The notes: generated by a model from the sequence alone, not told the origin. DNA of 58,575 nucleotides from an uncultured Anaerobutyricum sp. (GCF_934307085.1 NZ_CAKRCF010000016.1:1-58575), one strand, 5' to 3'; positions 45,382-54,879 are shown, counted from the first letter of the stretch. Program-made: numbers and translations.

Positions 45382-46038
45382 GTGATAAAAGGAGCAATCT
45401 TTGATATTGATGGAACTTTACTTGATTCCATGCCCATCTGGGAAAATGCAGGAGCGAGATATCTTGCTACTCTTGGCATTAAGGCAAAGCCAGATTTAAA
45501 AGAACGGCTGGATGCTTTATCTTTGCCAGAAGGAGCCATCTATATGCAAAAAGAGTATGGCCTTTCGGTATCAGCAGAAGACATTTTAGAGGGAGTCAAT
45601 CAGGTTGTAAAAGATTTTTACTATAAAGAAGCGGTCATGAAGCCAGGAGCCTATACCTTAGTAAAACGTCTAAAAGAAAATGGTGTGAAGTTAATTATAG
45701 CCACAGCGACAGATAAGGAGATGGCAAAGGCGGCGCTTATCCGTAACGGCATATGGCAAGACTTTACGGGAATGATTACCTGTGAGGAAGCCGGAGCTGG
45801 AAAGACAAGCCCGAAAGTATTTGAGCTTGCAAGGCAAAAGCTAGGCACTAAAAAAGAGGAAACATGGGTATTTGAAGATTCTTTATATGCGGTGAAAACT
45901 GCCACTGAAGTTGGACTTCCAGTATGCAGTATCTACGATGCCTACAGTGCGGGAAATGCGAAAAAAATCCAGAGACTTTCTAATATTTATGTGAGAGATT
46001 TTTCGGAGATAAAAAGTTGCGATGATTTTGATAGTTAA
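45382..46038 (+). CDS. HAD-family phosphatase in the thi operon
   Basis: Haloacid dehalogenase hydrolase with 218 residues. Motif I DIDGTLLDS has the nucleophile Asp8, motif II IATATDKEM, motif III lysine in KTSPKVFE and motif IV VFEDSL. The start is GTG after GAAGGAGAAAGG. Lying inside the thi operon, it may remove phosphate from thiamine phosphate or HMP phosphate (inference). General pseudouridine or sugar phosphatase is the alternative. Confidence 0.88.
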   Translation: MIKGAIFDIDGTLLDSMPIWENAGARYLATLGIKAKPDLKERLDALSLPEGAIYMQKEYGLSVSAEDILEGVNQVVKDFYYKEAVMKPGAYTLVKRLKENGVKLIIATATDKEMAKAALIRNGIWQDFTGMITCEEAGAGKTSPKVFELARQKLGTKKEETWVFEDSLYAVKTATEVGLPVCSIYDAYSAGNAKKIQRLSNIYVRDFSEIKSCDDFDS

Positions 46039-46098
46039 GATTTTTCTTAGCCAAAACAACCTAAATAAAACGCAAAAGAAATAATAAGGAAGTAACAG

Positions 46099-46899
46099 AT
46101 GAAAACAGTTTTAACCATTGCAGGCAGTGATTCGAGCGGAGGAGCAGGTATTCAAGCGGACATCAAGACTTTAACTGTTCATAAAGTATATGCCATGACC
46201 TGTATCACCGCACTTACCGCACAAAATACAGTTGGAATTACCGGAATTATGCCAGTACCAGCAGAATTTTTTAAAAAACAGATGGAAAGCATTTTCACAG
46301 ATATAAAGCCAGATGCGGTGAAAATTGGAATGATTGCTTCAAAGGAACAGGCAGAGATTATCGCAGAATATCTGGAAAAATATTCTATCAAAAATGTGGT
46401 GGCAGACCCGGTGATGATTTCGACAAGCGGTACGGTTTTAGTAGAAGAAACAACAAGAAAAATATTATATGAGAAATTATATCCAAAAGTTTCCCTGCTA
46501 ACCCCGAACATTCCAGAAACCGAATTTTTATCGGGCATAGAAATCACAGATAAAAAAACAAGGGAAAAAGCGGCAAAAGTCATTGCAGACAGATGGAACT
46601 GTGCAGTCTTAAGCAAGGGCGGTCACAGCGAGGAAAATGCGGACGATTTGCTTTATGAGAGTTTTTTACAGGAAGAAAAAAAAGAAAAAGCCGTTTGGTA
46701 TCCAGCAGAAAGAATCGATAATCCAAACACACATGGAACCGGCTGTACACTTTCAAGTGCGATAGCGGCAAATCTGGCAAAGGGATTTCCTGTAGAAGAA
46801 TCCGTAAAAAAGGCAAAAGCATACATCAGCGGAGCGATTGGAGCGATGCTGGATCTTGGACAGGGAAATGGCCCGCTAAATCATATGTGGGATTTGTAA
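46099..46899 (+). CDS. thiD: Hydroxymethylpyrimidine/phosphomethylpyrimidine kinase
   Basis: Phosphorylates HMP and HMP-P to HMP-PP. It has 266 residues; TIAGSDSSGGAGIQADIKT at residues 5-23 and the anion-hole NTHGTGCTLSSAIAA near residue 213 are the family hallmarks. It has no ThiE fusion. AAGGAAGTAACAG precedes the ATG. Confidence 0.95.
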   Translation: MKTVLTIAGSDSSGGAGIQADIKTLTVHKVYAMTCITALTAQNTVGITGIMPVPAEFFKKQMESIFTDIKPDAVKIGMIASKEQAEIIAEYLEKYSIKNVVADPVMISTSGTVLVEETTRKILYEKLYPKVSLLTPNIPETEFLSGIEITDKKTREKAAKVIADRWNCAVLSKGGHSEENADDLLYESFLQEEKKEKAVWYPAERIDNPNTHGTGCTLSSAIAANLAKGFPVEESVKKAKAYISGAIGAMLDLGQGNGPLNHMWDL

Positions 46900-47011
46900 A
46901 CATAGTAACAGACAAGTGTCAATGTATATAAAGTAATGAAATGAACAGATTAGTTAAGCTTTATAAAAATGGCACTATAAATAGTATTTACAAAATTGGA
47001 GGTAACAAAAG

Positions 47012-48316
47012 ATGAGAAATTACACAACACAAATGGATGCAGCAAGAAAAAATATCATTACTCCAGAGATGGAAAAGGTTGCAGCAAAAGAACGAATGAC
47101 ACCAGAAGAAATCAGAGCATTAGTAGCAGAAGGAAAAGTTGCTATCTGCGCGAACAAAAATCATAAATGCTTAGATCCACAGGGTGTTGGCTCTATGTTA
47201 AAAACAAAGATTAATGTAAATCTTGGTGTATCAAAAGACTGTAAAGATTATGATATAGAAATGAAAAAAGTAATGGAAGCAGTAAACATGGGAGCAGATG
47301 CCATCATGGATTTATCTTCCCACGGAAATACAGAACCGTTCCGTAAAAAACTGACTTCCGAATGTCCTGTAATGATTGGAACAGTACCAATCTATGATTC
47401 TGTAATTCACTATCAGAGAGACTTAGATACTCTTACCGCAAAAGACTTTATTGATGTAGTACGTCTTCACGCAGAAAATGGTGTAGACTTCGTAACATTA
47501 CACTGTGGAATTACAAGAAAGACAATCGACCAGATTAAAAAGCATAAAAGAAAAATGAATATCGTATCCCGTGGTGGTTCTCTTGTATTTGCATGGATGA
47601 CAATGACAGGAGAAGAAAACCCTTTCTATGAATATTTCGATGAAATTCTTGATATCTGTCAGGAATACGATGTAACAATCTCCCTCGGAGATGCCTGCCG
47701 TCCAGGCTGTCTTGCCGACGGTTCCGATGTATGTCAAATTGAAGAATTAGTTCGTCTTGGCGAACTTACTAAGCGTGCGTGGGAGAAAAATGTACAGGTT
47801 ATGGTAGAAGGACCGGGACATATGCCAATGGACCAGATCGCTGCAAACATGAAGTTACAGTCCACTATTTGTTCTGGAGCACCATTCTACGTACTTGGAC
47901 CAATCGTAACAGATATTGCACCAGGTTATGACCATATTGTATCCGCTATCGGTGGAGCAATCGCTGCTCAAAACGGCGCTGCATTCCTCTGCTATGTTAC
48001 ACCAGCAGAACACCTTGCACTTCCAAATCTTGAAGACGTAAAACAGGGAATCATGGCATCAAAAATTGCGGCACATGCAGCCGATATCGCAAAAGGTGTC
48101 CGTGGCGCAAGAGAGATAGATGATAAGATGGCAGATGCCCGCCGTATTTTAGATTGGGAAGCACAGTGGGAATGTGCAATGGATCCGGAAACAGCCAAAG
48201 CAATCCGCGATGACAGAAAACCAGAACATGAGGATACTTGCTCTATGTGTGGAAAGTTCTGTGCGGTAAGAAGCATGAATAAGGCATTGGCTGGAGAACA
48301 TATTGATATTTTGTAA
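47012..48316 (+). CDS. thiC: Phosphomethylpyrimidine synthase
   Basis: Radical SAM enzyme making HMP-P from aminoimidazole ribotide. At 434 residues it is the short clostridial form without the extra N-terminal domain of E. coli ThiC. The [4Fe-4S] site is CSMCGKFC near the C-terminus, and [12 protein letters not shown] is conserved. GGAGGTAACAAAAG precedes the ATG. There is no second TPP riboswitch in the 112-base gap, so control comes from the riboswitch ahead of thiM. Its stop overlaps the left end of repeat R3. Confidence 0.96.
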   Translation: MRNYTTQMDAARKNIITPEMEKVAAKERMTPEEIRALVAEGKVAICANKNHKCLDPQGVGSMLKTKINVNLGVSKDCKDYDIEMKKVMEAVNMGADAIMDLSSHGNTEPFRKKLTSECPVMIGTVPIYDSVIHYQRDLDTLTAKDFIDVVRLHAENGVDFVTLHCGITRKTIDQIKKHKRKMNIVSRGGSLVFAWMTMTGEENPFYEYFDEILDICQEYDVTISLGDACRPGCLADGSDVCQIEELVRLGELTKRAWEKNVQVMVEGPGHMPMDQIAANMKLQSTICSGAPFYVLGPIVTDIAPGYDHIVSAIGGAIAAQNGAAFLCYVTPAEHLALPNLEDVKQGIMASKIAAHAADIAKGVRGAREIDDKMADARRILDWEAQWECAMDPETAKAIRDDRKPEHEDTCSMCGKFCAVRSMNKALAGEHIDIL

Positions 48317-48608
48317 ATAGTAATTTGTGGAGCTGAACAGATACCGTTGCCGAGAGGGTTGTGTTCGGATTGCACAAAGAATACGAAAAAATCCCCCCCA
48401 TTTTGCGATTTTGTGCTACGGAATTTTGATCATAGAACCTTCGCATTCGTTTCTGCGAAGGTTCTGCTTTACTGGGCAAAATGGAGCGTTTAGCACAATG
48501 GAACAAAATGGGGATTTTTTTCATGCTTCTTCTCAACAGTTTTTCTGGCAATCTGGCTGCTCGTTTTTCTCTAGCGGCATCTGTTGCCAGCTCATCAAAT
48601 TACTATTT
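48315..48608 (+). repeat. Long palindromic repeat, copy R3
   Basis: Full-length copy of the family. Ends AAATAGTAATTTG (48315-48327) and CAAATTACTATTT (48596-48608) are perfect inverted repeats, continued by AGCTG/CAGCT and ACAGAT/ATCTGT. A second stem GAAAAAATCCCC (48385 on) pairs with GGGGATTTTTTTC (to 48522). The central hairpin is AGAACCTTCGCA (48434-48445) with TGCGAAGGTTCT (48454-48465). It fills the gap between convergent thiC and dacF exactly. Confidence 0.85.
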
Positions 48609-49990
48609 TATAAATTCAATAGTAGTTTCTGAAAATAATCCGTATATTTCGCTTTCCCTACCGTTTCTGAAGCTAATATAGAAACTGCCCCCATTTTTTT
48701 ATTATTATAAGAGTACTCTAATTTTCCAATCACCTGATTTTTCTTAATGGGAGCAGAGAGATTTTTCTGGAATACCACTTTTTTCTGAATGTTATTTTGG
48801 TTGATTTCCGAAGTAAAAACATAGGAGAAGTTTTTCTCATATTTGCAGGAAATGAATTCTTTTGTGCCATTATGTACGGGGATGGTGGAGAGTGCGGGAG
48901 GCTGTTTATCGGTGTAAATCTTGCAGAGAGAGAAACCGTAATCAAGTAAAGAGGAACAGTCTTTTACCCGCTCTTTTGCGCTCTGGCATGCCATAACGAC
49001 AGCGATAAGGGAGATGTGATTGCGTTCTGCGGTGGCGCTTAAACAAAAGCCGGCTTTGGAGGTACTTCCGGTTTTTAGTCCAGTTGCTCCCTGATATTGC
49101 CGGAGTAATTTATTAGTATTAGAAAGTCCAAACTCAGATTCTCCTCGTTTTGTTACATGTGTAATATTTTCCATCCAGATTGTTGTATAATGGAAAATGT
49201 CTGGATGATTCGTAATCAGTTCTCTTGACATTAAGGCGATATCCCTTGCACTTGTGTAATGTCCGTCCGCATCTAATCCGCAGCAATTTACAAAATGTGT
49301 ATGCTTCATGCCAAGAGCCTGTGCTTTCTCGTTCATTTTAGCGACAAAAGCATCTTCGCTACCACTGATGTGTTCTGCCATAGCCACACATGCATCGTTA
49401 GCGGAGGAGACAGCAATACATTTTATCATAGTGTCTGCGGTCTGGGTTTCACCTGGTTCTAAAAATACCTGGGAGCCTCCCATAGATGCAGCGTGTTCGC
49501 TGACGGTAACTGTATCATTTAAGGTAATCTGCTTTTTTGAAAGAGCTTCAAAGATAAGTAAGAGAGTCATAACTTTTGTGACGCTTGCAGGAGGCTTTTC
49601 TTTGTCTGCATCTTTTTCATAAAGAATTGTACCAGTAGTGGCTTCCATTAAAATAGCATTAGGCGCAGCAGATTGAAAACCAGCGTTTGCAGAAGAGGCG
49701 TTGGAACTTTCAGAGTTAGTTTGATGAGAAGTATTAGAGGTACTATTAGTGGTAGCTTGAACAGAAATATTATTAGAAGTAGTAATATTTTTCAAACGAT
49801 TAGAAAGCTCATTGATTCCTGAATTATCAGAAAGTGGATTTAAAGAGTTTTCCATAGAATTACCAGAAGAAGCCAAAGAAACCATTTTCACAGGAAAAAG
49901 AATAGTTCCTGTCAGAAAACTTGTTATCAGAAAAAATGCAAAGAAATAAAAGAATTTTCGTGTAATTTTTTTGGAAAAATATTTTTGCAT
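48608..49990 (-). CDS. D-alanyl-D-alanine carboxypeptidase
   Basis: DacF/PBP5-type serine peptidase that trims peptidoglycan stem peptides. It has 460 residues from the ATG at 49990, which has TTTGGAG upstream. There is an N-terminal membrane or signal segment (about 12-35), a Ser/Thr/Asn-rich linker (40-105), then the active-site motifs SVTK (Ser136-Lys139), SAN (196-198) and KTG (306-308). The C-terminal ~100 residues form the extra beta domain of this class. The stop abuts repeat R3. Confidence 0.92.
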   Translation of the reverse strand: MQKYFSKKITRKFFYFFAFFLITSFLTGTILFPVKMVSLASSGNSMENSLNPLSDNSGINELSNRLKNITTSNNISVQATTNSTSNTSHQTNSESSNASSANAGFQSAAPNAILMEATTGTILYEKDADKEKPPASVTKVMTLLLIFEALSKKQITLNDTVTVSEHAASMGGSQVFLEPGETQTADTMIKCIAVSSANDACVAMAEHISGSEDAFVAKMNEKAQALGMKHTHFVNCCGLDADGHYTSARDIALMSRELITNHPDIFHYTTIWMENITHVTKRGESEFGLSNTNKLLRQYQGATGLKTGSTSKAGFCLSATAERNHISLIAVVMACQSAKERVKDCSSLLDYGFSLCKIYTDKQPPALSTIPVHNGTKEFISCKYEKNFSYVFTSEINQNNIQKKVVFQKNLSAPIKKNQVIGKLEYSYNNKKMGAVSILASETVGKAKYTDYFQKLLLNL

Positions 49991-50127
49991 ATGATACTCC
50001 AAATAAGAATTAGTACATTTTATGGTCAGTGCCTAAAAATATGCATTTCCTTGTTGCCAATCTTAAGAAAATTGCTTAAAATAGAAGTAAATATCTGGGC
50101 AAAATAAAATGATGAGGGGATACGATT

Positions 50128-52038
50128 ATGAATTTACATGAATTTTATATTGGAAAAGCGTTTGATGCGTATGAATATTTTGGAGCACACCTGACAAAGA
50201 ATGGTGTGTTATTTCGAGTTTATGCGCCGAATGCGGAAAAGATTGAATTGATTGGAGAGTTTAACGGATGGGATGGCACAGAAGATGAGATGATTCAGGA
50301 TGCACAGAGCGGCGTGTTTGAATGTGTACAAAAGGATGCGAAGCCGGGAATGATGTACAAGTACCGTATTTATCAGCCGGATGGAATTGTTATGGATCGT
50401 TTTGACCCGTACAGTTTTGGTTCACAGATACGACCGGATACAGCATCGGTTATCGTAGATTTGGAAGGCTATCATTTTTCAGATGAAGCGTGGATGAAGA
50501 AGAGAAGTAAGAATTATGATCTTCCGGTAAATATTTATGAGGTGCATGCCGGTTCCTGGCGAAAGAATGAGGCGGACGAGGAGAATGGCTGGTATCATTA
50601 TCAGGAGTTAGGAAAGCAGCTTATTCCATATGTTAAAGAAATGGGATATACGCATGTAGAATTTCTGCCGCTAACTGAGCATCCAGCAGACTGTTCCTGG
50701 GGATATCAGGCAAGCGGATATTTCTGTCCAACTTCCCGTTATGGAACAGCAAAGGAATTAATGGAGATGGTAGATCTTTTCCATAAAGAAGGAATTGGTG
50801 TTATCATGGACTTTGTTCCGGTACATTTTATTGCGGATACTTATGCGCTGAATAAGTTTGATGGAACGGCTCTTTATGAATATGCGGACGATGATAAGGG
50901 TTATAGTGAGTGGGGCACCTGTAATTTTAACTATTACCGTGGTGAAGTGAGAAGCTTTTTACAGTCCTCCGCGAATTTCTGGATGGAGAAGTTCCACTTT
51001 GACGGCATCCGTATGGATGCGATTAGTAATGCTATTTACTGGCAGGGAGATTCTTCGAAGGGAATTAATGAAGGCGCGCTTGATTTTATCAAATGCATGA
51101 ATTCTGGTTTGCAAAAGTTACATCCTTCTGTTATGCTTATTGCAGAAGATTCTACGAACTTCCCGAAAGTAACTGCACCGGTAGAGTATGACGGCCTGGG
51201 ATTTGATTATAAGTGGGATATGGGATGGATGAATGATACGTTAGATTATTTTAGAATTCATCCATATGACAGAAAGTTCCATTATCATAAGCTGTCATTT
51301 TCTATGATGTATTTTTATAATGAACATTATCTGTTACCATTTTCTCACGATGAGGTGGTACACGGAAAGGCAACCATTTTGCAGAAAATGTGGGGCGAGT
51401 ATGACTTAAAGTTCCAGCAGGCAAAGACTCTTTACACTTACATGTACACTCATCCTGGCAAGAAGCTTAATTTCATGGGTAATGAGATTGGTCAGTTTAG
51501 AGAGTGGGATGAGGAAAAAGAATGTGACTGGATGCTCTTAGACTATCCAAAACATCAGGATTTCCAACGTTTTATGAAGGATTTAAATCATCTTTATATC
51601 AGTGAACCAGCATTTTTCAATGGAGATTATAATTCTGCGAACTTCCGATGGATTGAGGTGGAAGCGGTTGAGGAGAGAGTGTACATTTACGAGAGAATGT
51701 GTGGAGAGGATCATTTCATTATTGTACTGAACATGAGTGATGCACAGTATAATAACTTTGAATTTGGTTATGACCATTATGCAGTTCTTCATGAAGTATT
51801 ATCTGGTGAGCGAAAAGAGTATGGTGGATATTTTGAGGGACCAAAGGAAGACATCGTGGCAGAAACAACGGGCTATAAGTGGTGGAAGAGAAAGTTTAAG
51901 ATTACGATTCCTGCACTTGCCGCTATCATTTATAAAGTAGAATTTCTTCCAGAGCCAAAGGAGATACCTCTTCCTATGTTAGATGAGGCATCAATAGATA
52001 TTGACCGAAAGAGACTTAGAGCAGAGCATGAAAATTGA
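50128..52038 (+). CDS. glgB: 1,4-alpha-glucan branching enzyme
   Basis: Introduces alpha-1,6 branches in glycogen. It has 636 residues: a CBM48 domain (about 15-105, LIGEFNGWDG), then the GH13 barrel with the nucleophile in FDGIRMDAIS, acid/base in LIAEDSTNFP and SHDEVVHGK, and a C-terminal beta domain. TGAGGGGA precedes the ATG. No other glg genes lie here. It overlaps scpA by 11 bases, an unexpected pairing with a chromosome-structure gene. Confidence 0.95.
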   Translation: MNLHEFYIGKAFDAYEYFGAHLTKNGVLFRVYAPNAEKIELIGEFNGWDGTEDEMIQDAQSGVFECVQKDAKPGMMYKYRIYQPDGIVMDRFDPYSFGSQIRPDTASVIVDLEGYHFSDEAWMKKRSKNYDLPVNIYEVHAGSWRKNEADEENGWYHYQELGKQLIPYVKEMGYTHVEFLPLTEHPADCSWGYQASGYFCPTSRYGTAKELMEMVDLFHKEGIGVIMDFVPVHFIADTYALNKFDGTALYEYADDDKGYSEWGTCNFNYYRGEVRSFLQSSANFWMEKFHFDGIRMDAISNAIYWQGDSSKGINEGALDFIKCMNSGLQKLHPSVMLIAEDSTNFPKVTAPVEYDGLGFDYKWDMGWMNDTLDYFRIHPYDRKFHYHKLSFSMMYFYNEHYLLPFSHDEVVHGKATILQKMWGEYDLKFQQAKTLYTYMYTHPGKKLNFMGNEIGQFREWDEEKECDWMLLDYPKHQDFQRFMKDLNHLYISEPAFFNGDYNSANFRWIEVEAVEERVYIYERMCGEDHFIIVLNMSDAQYNNFEFGYDHYAVLHEVLSGERKEYGGYFEGPKEDIVAETTGYKWWKRKFKITIPALAAIIYKVEFLPEPKEIPLPMLDEASIDIDRKRLRAEHEN

Positions 52039-52768
52039 TATTAAACTGGATGTATTTGAAGGTCCTCTGGACCTTCTTCTACATTTAATAGAGAAAAATA
52101 AAGTAAGTATATACGACATTCCAATTGTGGAAATCACGAACCAGTACATGGAATACATTCGTGAGATGGAAAAAAGTTACTCAATGGAATCAATGAGCGA
52201 GTTCCTCGTTATGGCAGCGACATTGTTGAAGATAAAGTCAAAAATGTTGCTTCCACAGCCAGAAAAAGAAGAGGAAGAAGATCCGAGAGAAGAGTTAGTC
52301 CGCCGTCTTACCGAATATAAAATGTACAAATATGCCGCAGAGGAATTAAAGGATTTAAGCGTAGACGCCCAGAAGGTATTCTTCAAATCAGAAACCGTAC
52401 CAGAAGAAATCAAGTACTACGAAGAGCCAATCCACCCGGAAGAAATTGTTGGTGACATTACTTTAGAAAAGTTAAATCAGATATTCCGTATGGTCATGCG
52501 CCGGAAAAAGGATAGAGAGGATCCAGTGCGAAGCCATTTTGGGAAGATTCAGAAAGAAAAATATAAAGTGGAAGATCGCATGGCTGATATACGACGCCAG
52601 ATTCGTGGACTGAAAAAAATAAATTTCCGAACGCTTCTTGATATTCAGCCTGTTAAAGAGATGGTAATCGTAACTTTCCTTGCGGTACTTGAACTGATGA
52701 AGGTAGGAGAGATAAAGGTAAGTCAGGAACATAACTTTGCGGAGATATACTTAGATTCCTGCGAATAG
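52028..52768 (+). CDS. scpA: Segregation and condensation protein A
   Basis: Kleisin of the SMC-ScpAB condensin. It has 246 residues; the N-terminal signature is FEGPLDLLLHLIEKNKVSIY and the C-terminal winged helix is near KEMVIVTFLAVLELMK. ATG 52028 falls in the end of glgB. An acidic stretch (EKEEEEDPREE) links the two halves. scpB follows 157 bases on. Confidence 0.95.
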   Translation: MKIDIKLDVFEGPLDLLLHLIEKNKVSIYDIPIVEITNQYMEYIREMEKSYSMESMSEFLVMAATLLKIKSKMLLPQPEKEEEEDPREELVRRLTEYKMYKYAAEELKDLSVDAQKVFFKSETVPEEIKYYEEPIHPEEIVGDITLEKLNQIFRMVMRRKKDREDPVRSHFGKIQKEKYKVEDRMADIRRQIRGLKKINFRTLLDIQPVKEMVIVTFLAVLELMKVGEIKVSQEHNFAEIYLDSCE

Positions 52769-52925
52769 GGATACCGAATAACAGACTAACAGACGCAAAA
52801 TAAAAGATAATTAGAAATATGCGTCGCTGAAATCCGTAGGATTTGGCATAACAATGTCCGTGACAAAGGGAACAGTTCATTTGTAACTAAAAAGGAATTG
52901 GAAAAGAAGCAGGTGAAGAGGTATT

Positions 52926-53504
52926 ATGAAGGATAAAGAGAGAATAAAAGGAATTATTGAGGCAATTCTTTTTACGATGGGAGAGTCCGTTACGCTTTCT
53001 CGATTATCAGAAGTTCTTGACATAGAAGAAGATATATTAAAAAAATTGTTAGAGGAAATGAAGGGGGATTACGCCGGAAAGGACAGAGGAATCTGCCTGA
53101 TTGAATTGGATGGAGCGTATCAGATATGTACAAAAATTGAGACCTACGAATATGTGAAAAAGTTGGTAAGCCAACCGAAAAAGCGTTCTTTAACGGATGT
53201 TATGTTAGAGACGCTTTCTATCGTTGCCTATAAACAGCCTGTAACGAAACAGGAAATCGAGGCGATCCGAGGAGTAAAGAGTGACTTTGCGGTAAATAAA
53301 CTTCTTGAATATCGTTTGATAAAAGAGCTTGGCCGACTTGATACGATAGGACATCCTATTGTATTTGGAACAACAGAAGAATTCTTGCGGTGTTTCGGTG
53401 TTTCCTCTATTGAAGAACTCCCGGATATTGATGAAGTACAAAAACAAAACTTTATGGAAGAGGCAATGGAAGAAGTGGCAGCATCAATAGATGTACCGGT
53501 GTAG
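52926..53504 (+). CDS. scpB: Segregation and condensation protein B
   Basis: Dimeric winged-helix partner of ScpA in the SMC complex. It has 192 residues, with GIIEAILFTMGESV at the start, VMLETLSIVAYKQPVTKQEI in the first winged helix and YRLIKELGRLDTIGHPI in the second. AAGAGGTATT precedes the ATG. Confidence 0.95.
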   Translation: MKDKERIKGIIEAILFTMGESVTLSRLSEVLDIEEDILKKLLEEMKGDYAGKDRGICLIELDGAYQICTKIETYEYVKKLVSQPKKRSLTDVMLETLSIVAYKQPVTKQEIEAIRGVKSDFAVNKLLEYRLIKELGRLDTIGHPIVFGTTEEFLRCFGVSSIEELPDIDEVQKQNFMEEAMEEVAASIDVPV

Positions 53505-53734
53505 AATTTAATTTTTTAAGTAGAAATATGTCAAAAGATAAAAATATATTTTGTATATATAAGATTCAGGGGATATAATAATTATATTTCTATTTTGGGG
53601 AAGGTAATATTTCGCGGGAATTTCAATTAGATGTTTTAGTCTGACGTTAGGAATTTAATCGGGCAGATGAAGATCCTTATCAACGCAAGGGTAAGAAGAA
53701 AAAAGAAAGATGAAGATTGTGATTTATAAGAATT

Positions 53735-53847
53735 AAAAACCGATAAAAGTATTATGTAAAGATATACTATTTTGCTACATAAAAGCTGCAGTATAAAATT
53801 TGCGTGTTCTAAGATATAACTGTCACATAATACCTTTATTCGGTTTT
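53735..53847 (+). terminator. Large hairpin between scpB and the PRT gene
   Basis: AAAAACCGATAAAAGTATTATGT (arm 53735-53757) pairs with 53824-53847 with about three mismatches, closing a ~66-base loop; A and T runs on both sides allow bidirectional termination. The rest of the 433-base gap (53505-53937) holds only short, unsupported frames. Confidence 0.55.
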
Positions 53848-53937
53848 TTCTTTTGACTAAAAAATCAGAATTTTCTATCAAAAGAAAACATGAATTTTCT
53901 AAAGTATTGTGAATATTATTTTAAATGAATGTTCGAA

Positions 53938-54579
53938 CTAAAGAAGTTCAGAATATCCATGTCCGTTTACAAGAGCATCAATTTTTTGACCGCTCTTACA
54001 ATATGGGCAGTCATGCTTATTATATGTATGATAAGTAGGAATATCATCTGGAGTAAAGAGAGCATTGACAGGCAGATTGCCGTATTCAGAAAGAGTACTG
54101 AAGATTGCAGAGATTCCCTGCAGTTTACCGCCATAGTACTCGATACATTCCCAGCTTCGATTAATTGTGATTCCAGTTGTAACAGATGCCATTAAAATAA
54201 TGATATTTCTATCTTTAATCATTGGCTGGATATTTTTGCGGAAGAACATCTGACCGTCTGAATCTATCTCTGGGGTAACAATATAGATAGATTTGTGCTG
54301 ATTGTAAGAGAAGAATCCGCTTTCAGTAAGCTTTTCTGCTAAAAATGCACCGATTACTTCTGTACCGTCAAGACATACGATTGTATCGACGACAGTGTTA
54401 TGTTTATAAAGTGGAACTAATGCTCTTGCTGCTTCTTCGGCATTAGACTGCCGTACTTTTAATGTTGTCATATCTAAGAAGTAGTTGACGTGAGAATGCT
54501 TTGTTGCGAAATGTCCAGGATAGGCAGAAAGATGCAGATTACAGGCTTTTGAACGAAATTGAATTTTGCGGTTTTCCAT
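53938..54579 (-). CDS. Phosphoribosyltransferase-family protein, orotate PRTase-like
   Basis: A 213-residue protein of type I phosphoribosyltransferase fold. The strand-loop at about 128-138 reads IILMASVTTGITI, where PRPP-binding enzymes have a pair of acidic residues before the TTG or TAG (e.g. VVDDVVTTG). That pair is Ala-Ser here, so catalytic activity is doubtful. The C-terminus has a CPYC motif. Similar genes are often annotated orotate phosphoribosyltransferase; I would not transfer that function. GGAGGACCTCTT precedes the ATG, and a TATAAT at plus 54622-54627 lies upstream. Confidence 0.72.
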   Translation of the reverse strand: MENRKIQFRSKACNLHLSAYPGHFATKHSHVNYFLDMTTLKVRQSNAEEAARALVPLYKHNTVVDTIVCLDGTEVIGAFLAEKLTESGFFSYNQHKSIYIVTPEIDSDGQMFFRKNIQPMIKDRNIIILMASVTTGITINRSWECIEYYGGKLQGISAIFSTLSEYGNLPVNALFTPDDIPTYHTYNKHDCPYCKSGQKIDALVNGHGYSELL

Positions 54580-54879
54580 AAGAGGTCCTCCTTTATTGTG
54601 AAAGAATTGTTTATTTTGTTTATTATACCTTTTTTGAACGAAAAAATAAAGAAGTATTTGTGCAAGTTTACGGGCTTTTCTTGAAAAAATATTGCTATCA
54701 TTTGCCTTTTTGACAAAATGTTTTCCTGTTCCTGCATTTGTGAAGAGAAGGTTGAAAAACGTCAGGAAGAAGTTGTGGTGTGTTTGATTCTAAATAAAAA
54801 GGATAATGGTTTGGGAGAACGAGGGGAGTGAGTCATTTATTGGAATTTAACATAATAAACTGTCCGTATCCGGATAAGT

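Noticed and set aside
46900..47011. Second TPP riboswitch before thiC
   Set aside because: No THI-box motifs (CTGAGA, ACCTGATCTGGATAATGCCA-like) in this gap.
53638..53730. Short frames in the scpB-PRT gap, including a 20-codon ATG frame with a lysine-rich product
   Set aside because: Very short, without a good ribosome-binding site or recognised match; possibly a decayed gene tail.
54718..54831. 37-codon plus-strand frame upstream of the IS605 relic
   Set aside because: No ribosome-binding site and no similarity to TnpA or TnpB; cannot be told from chance.
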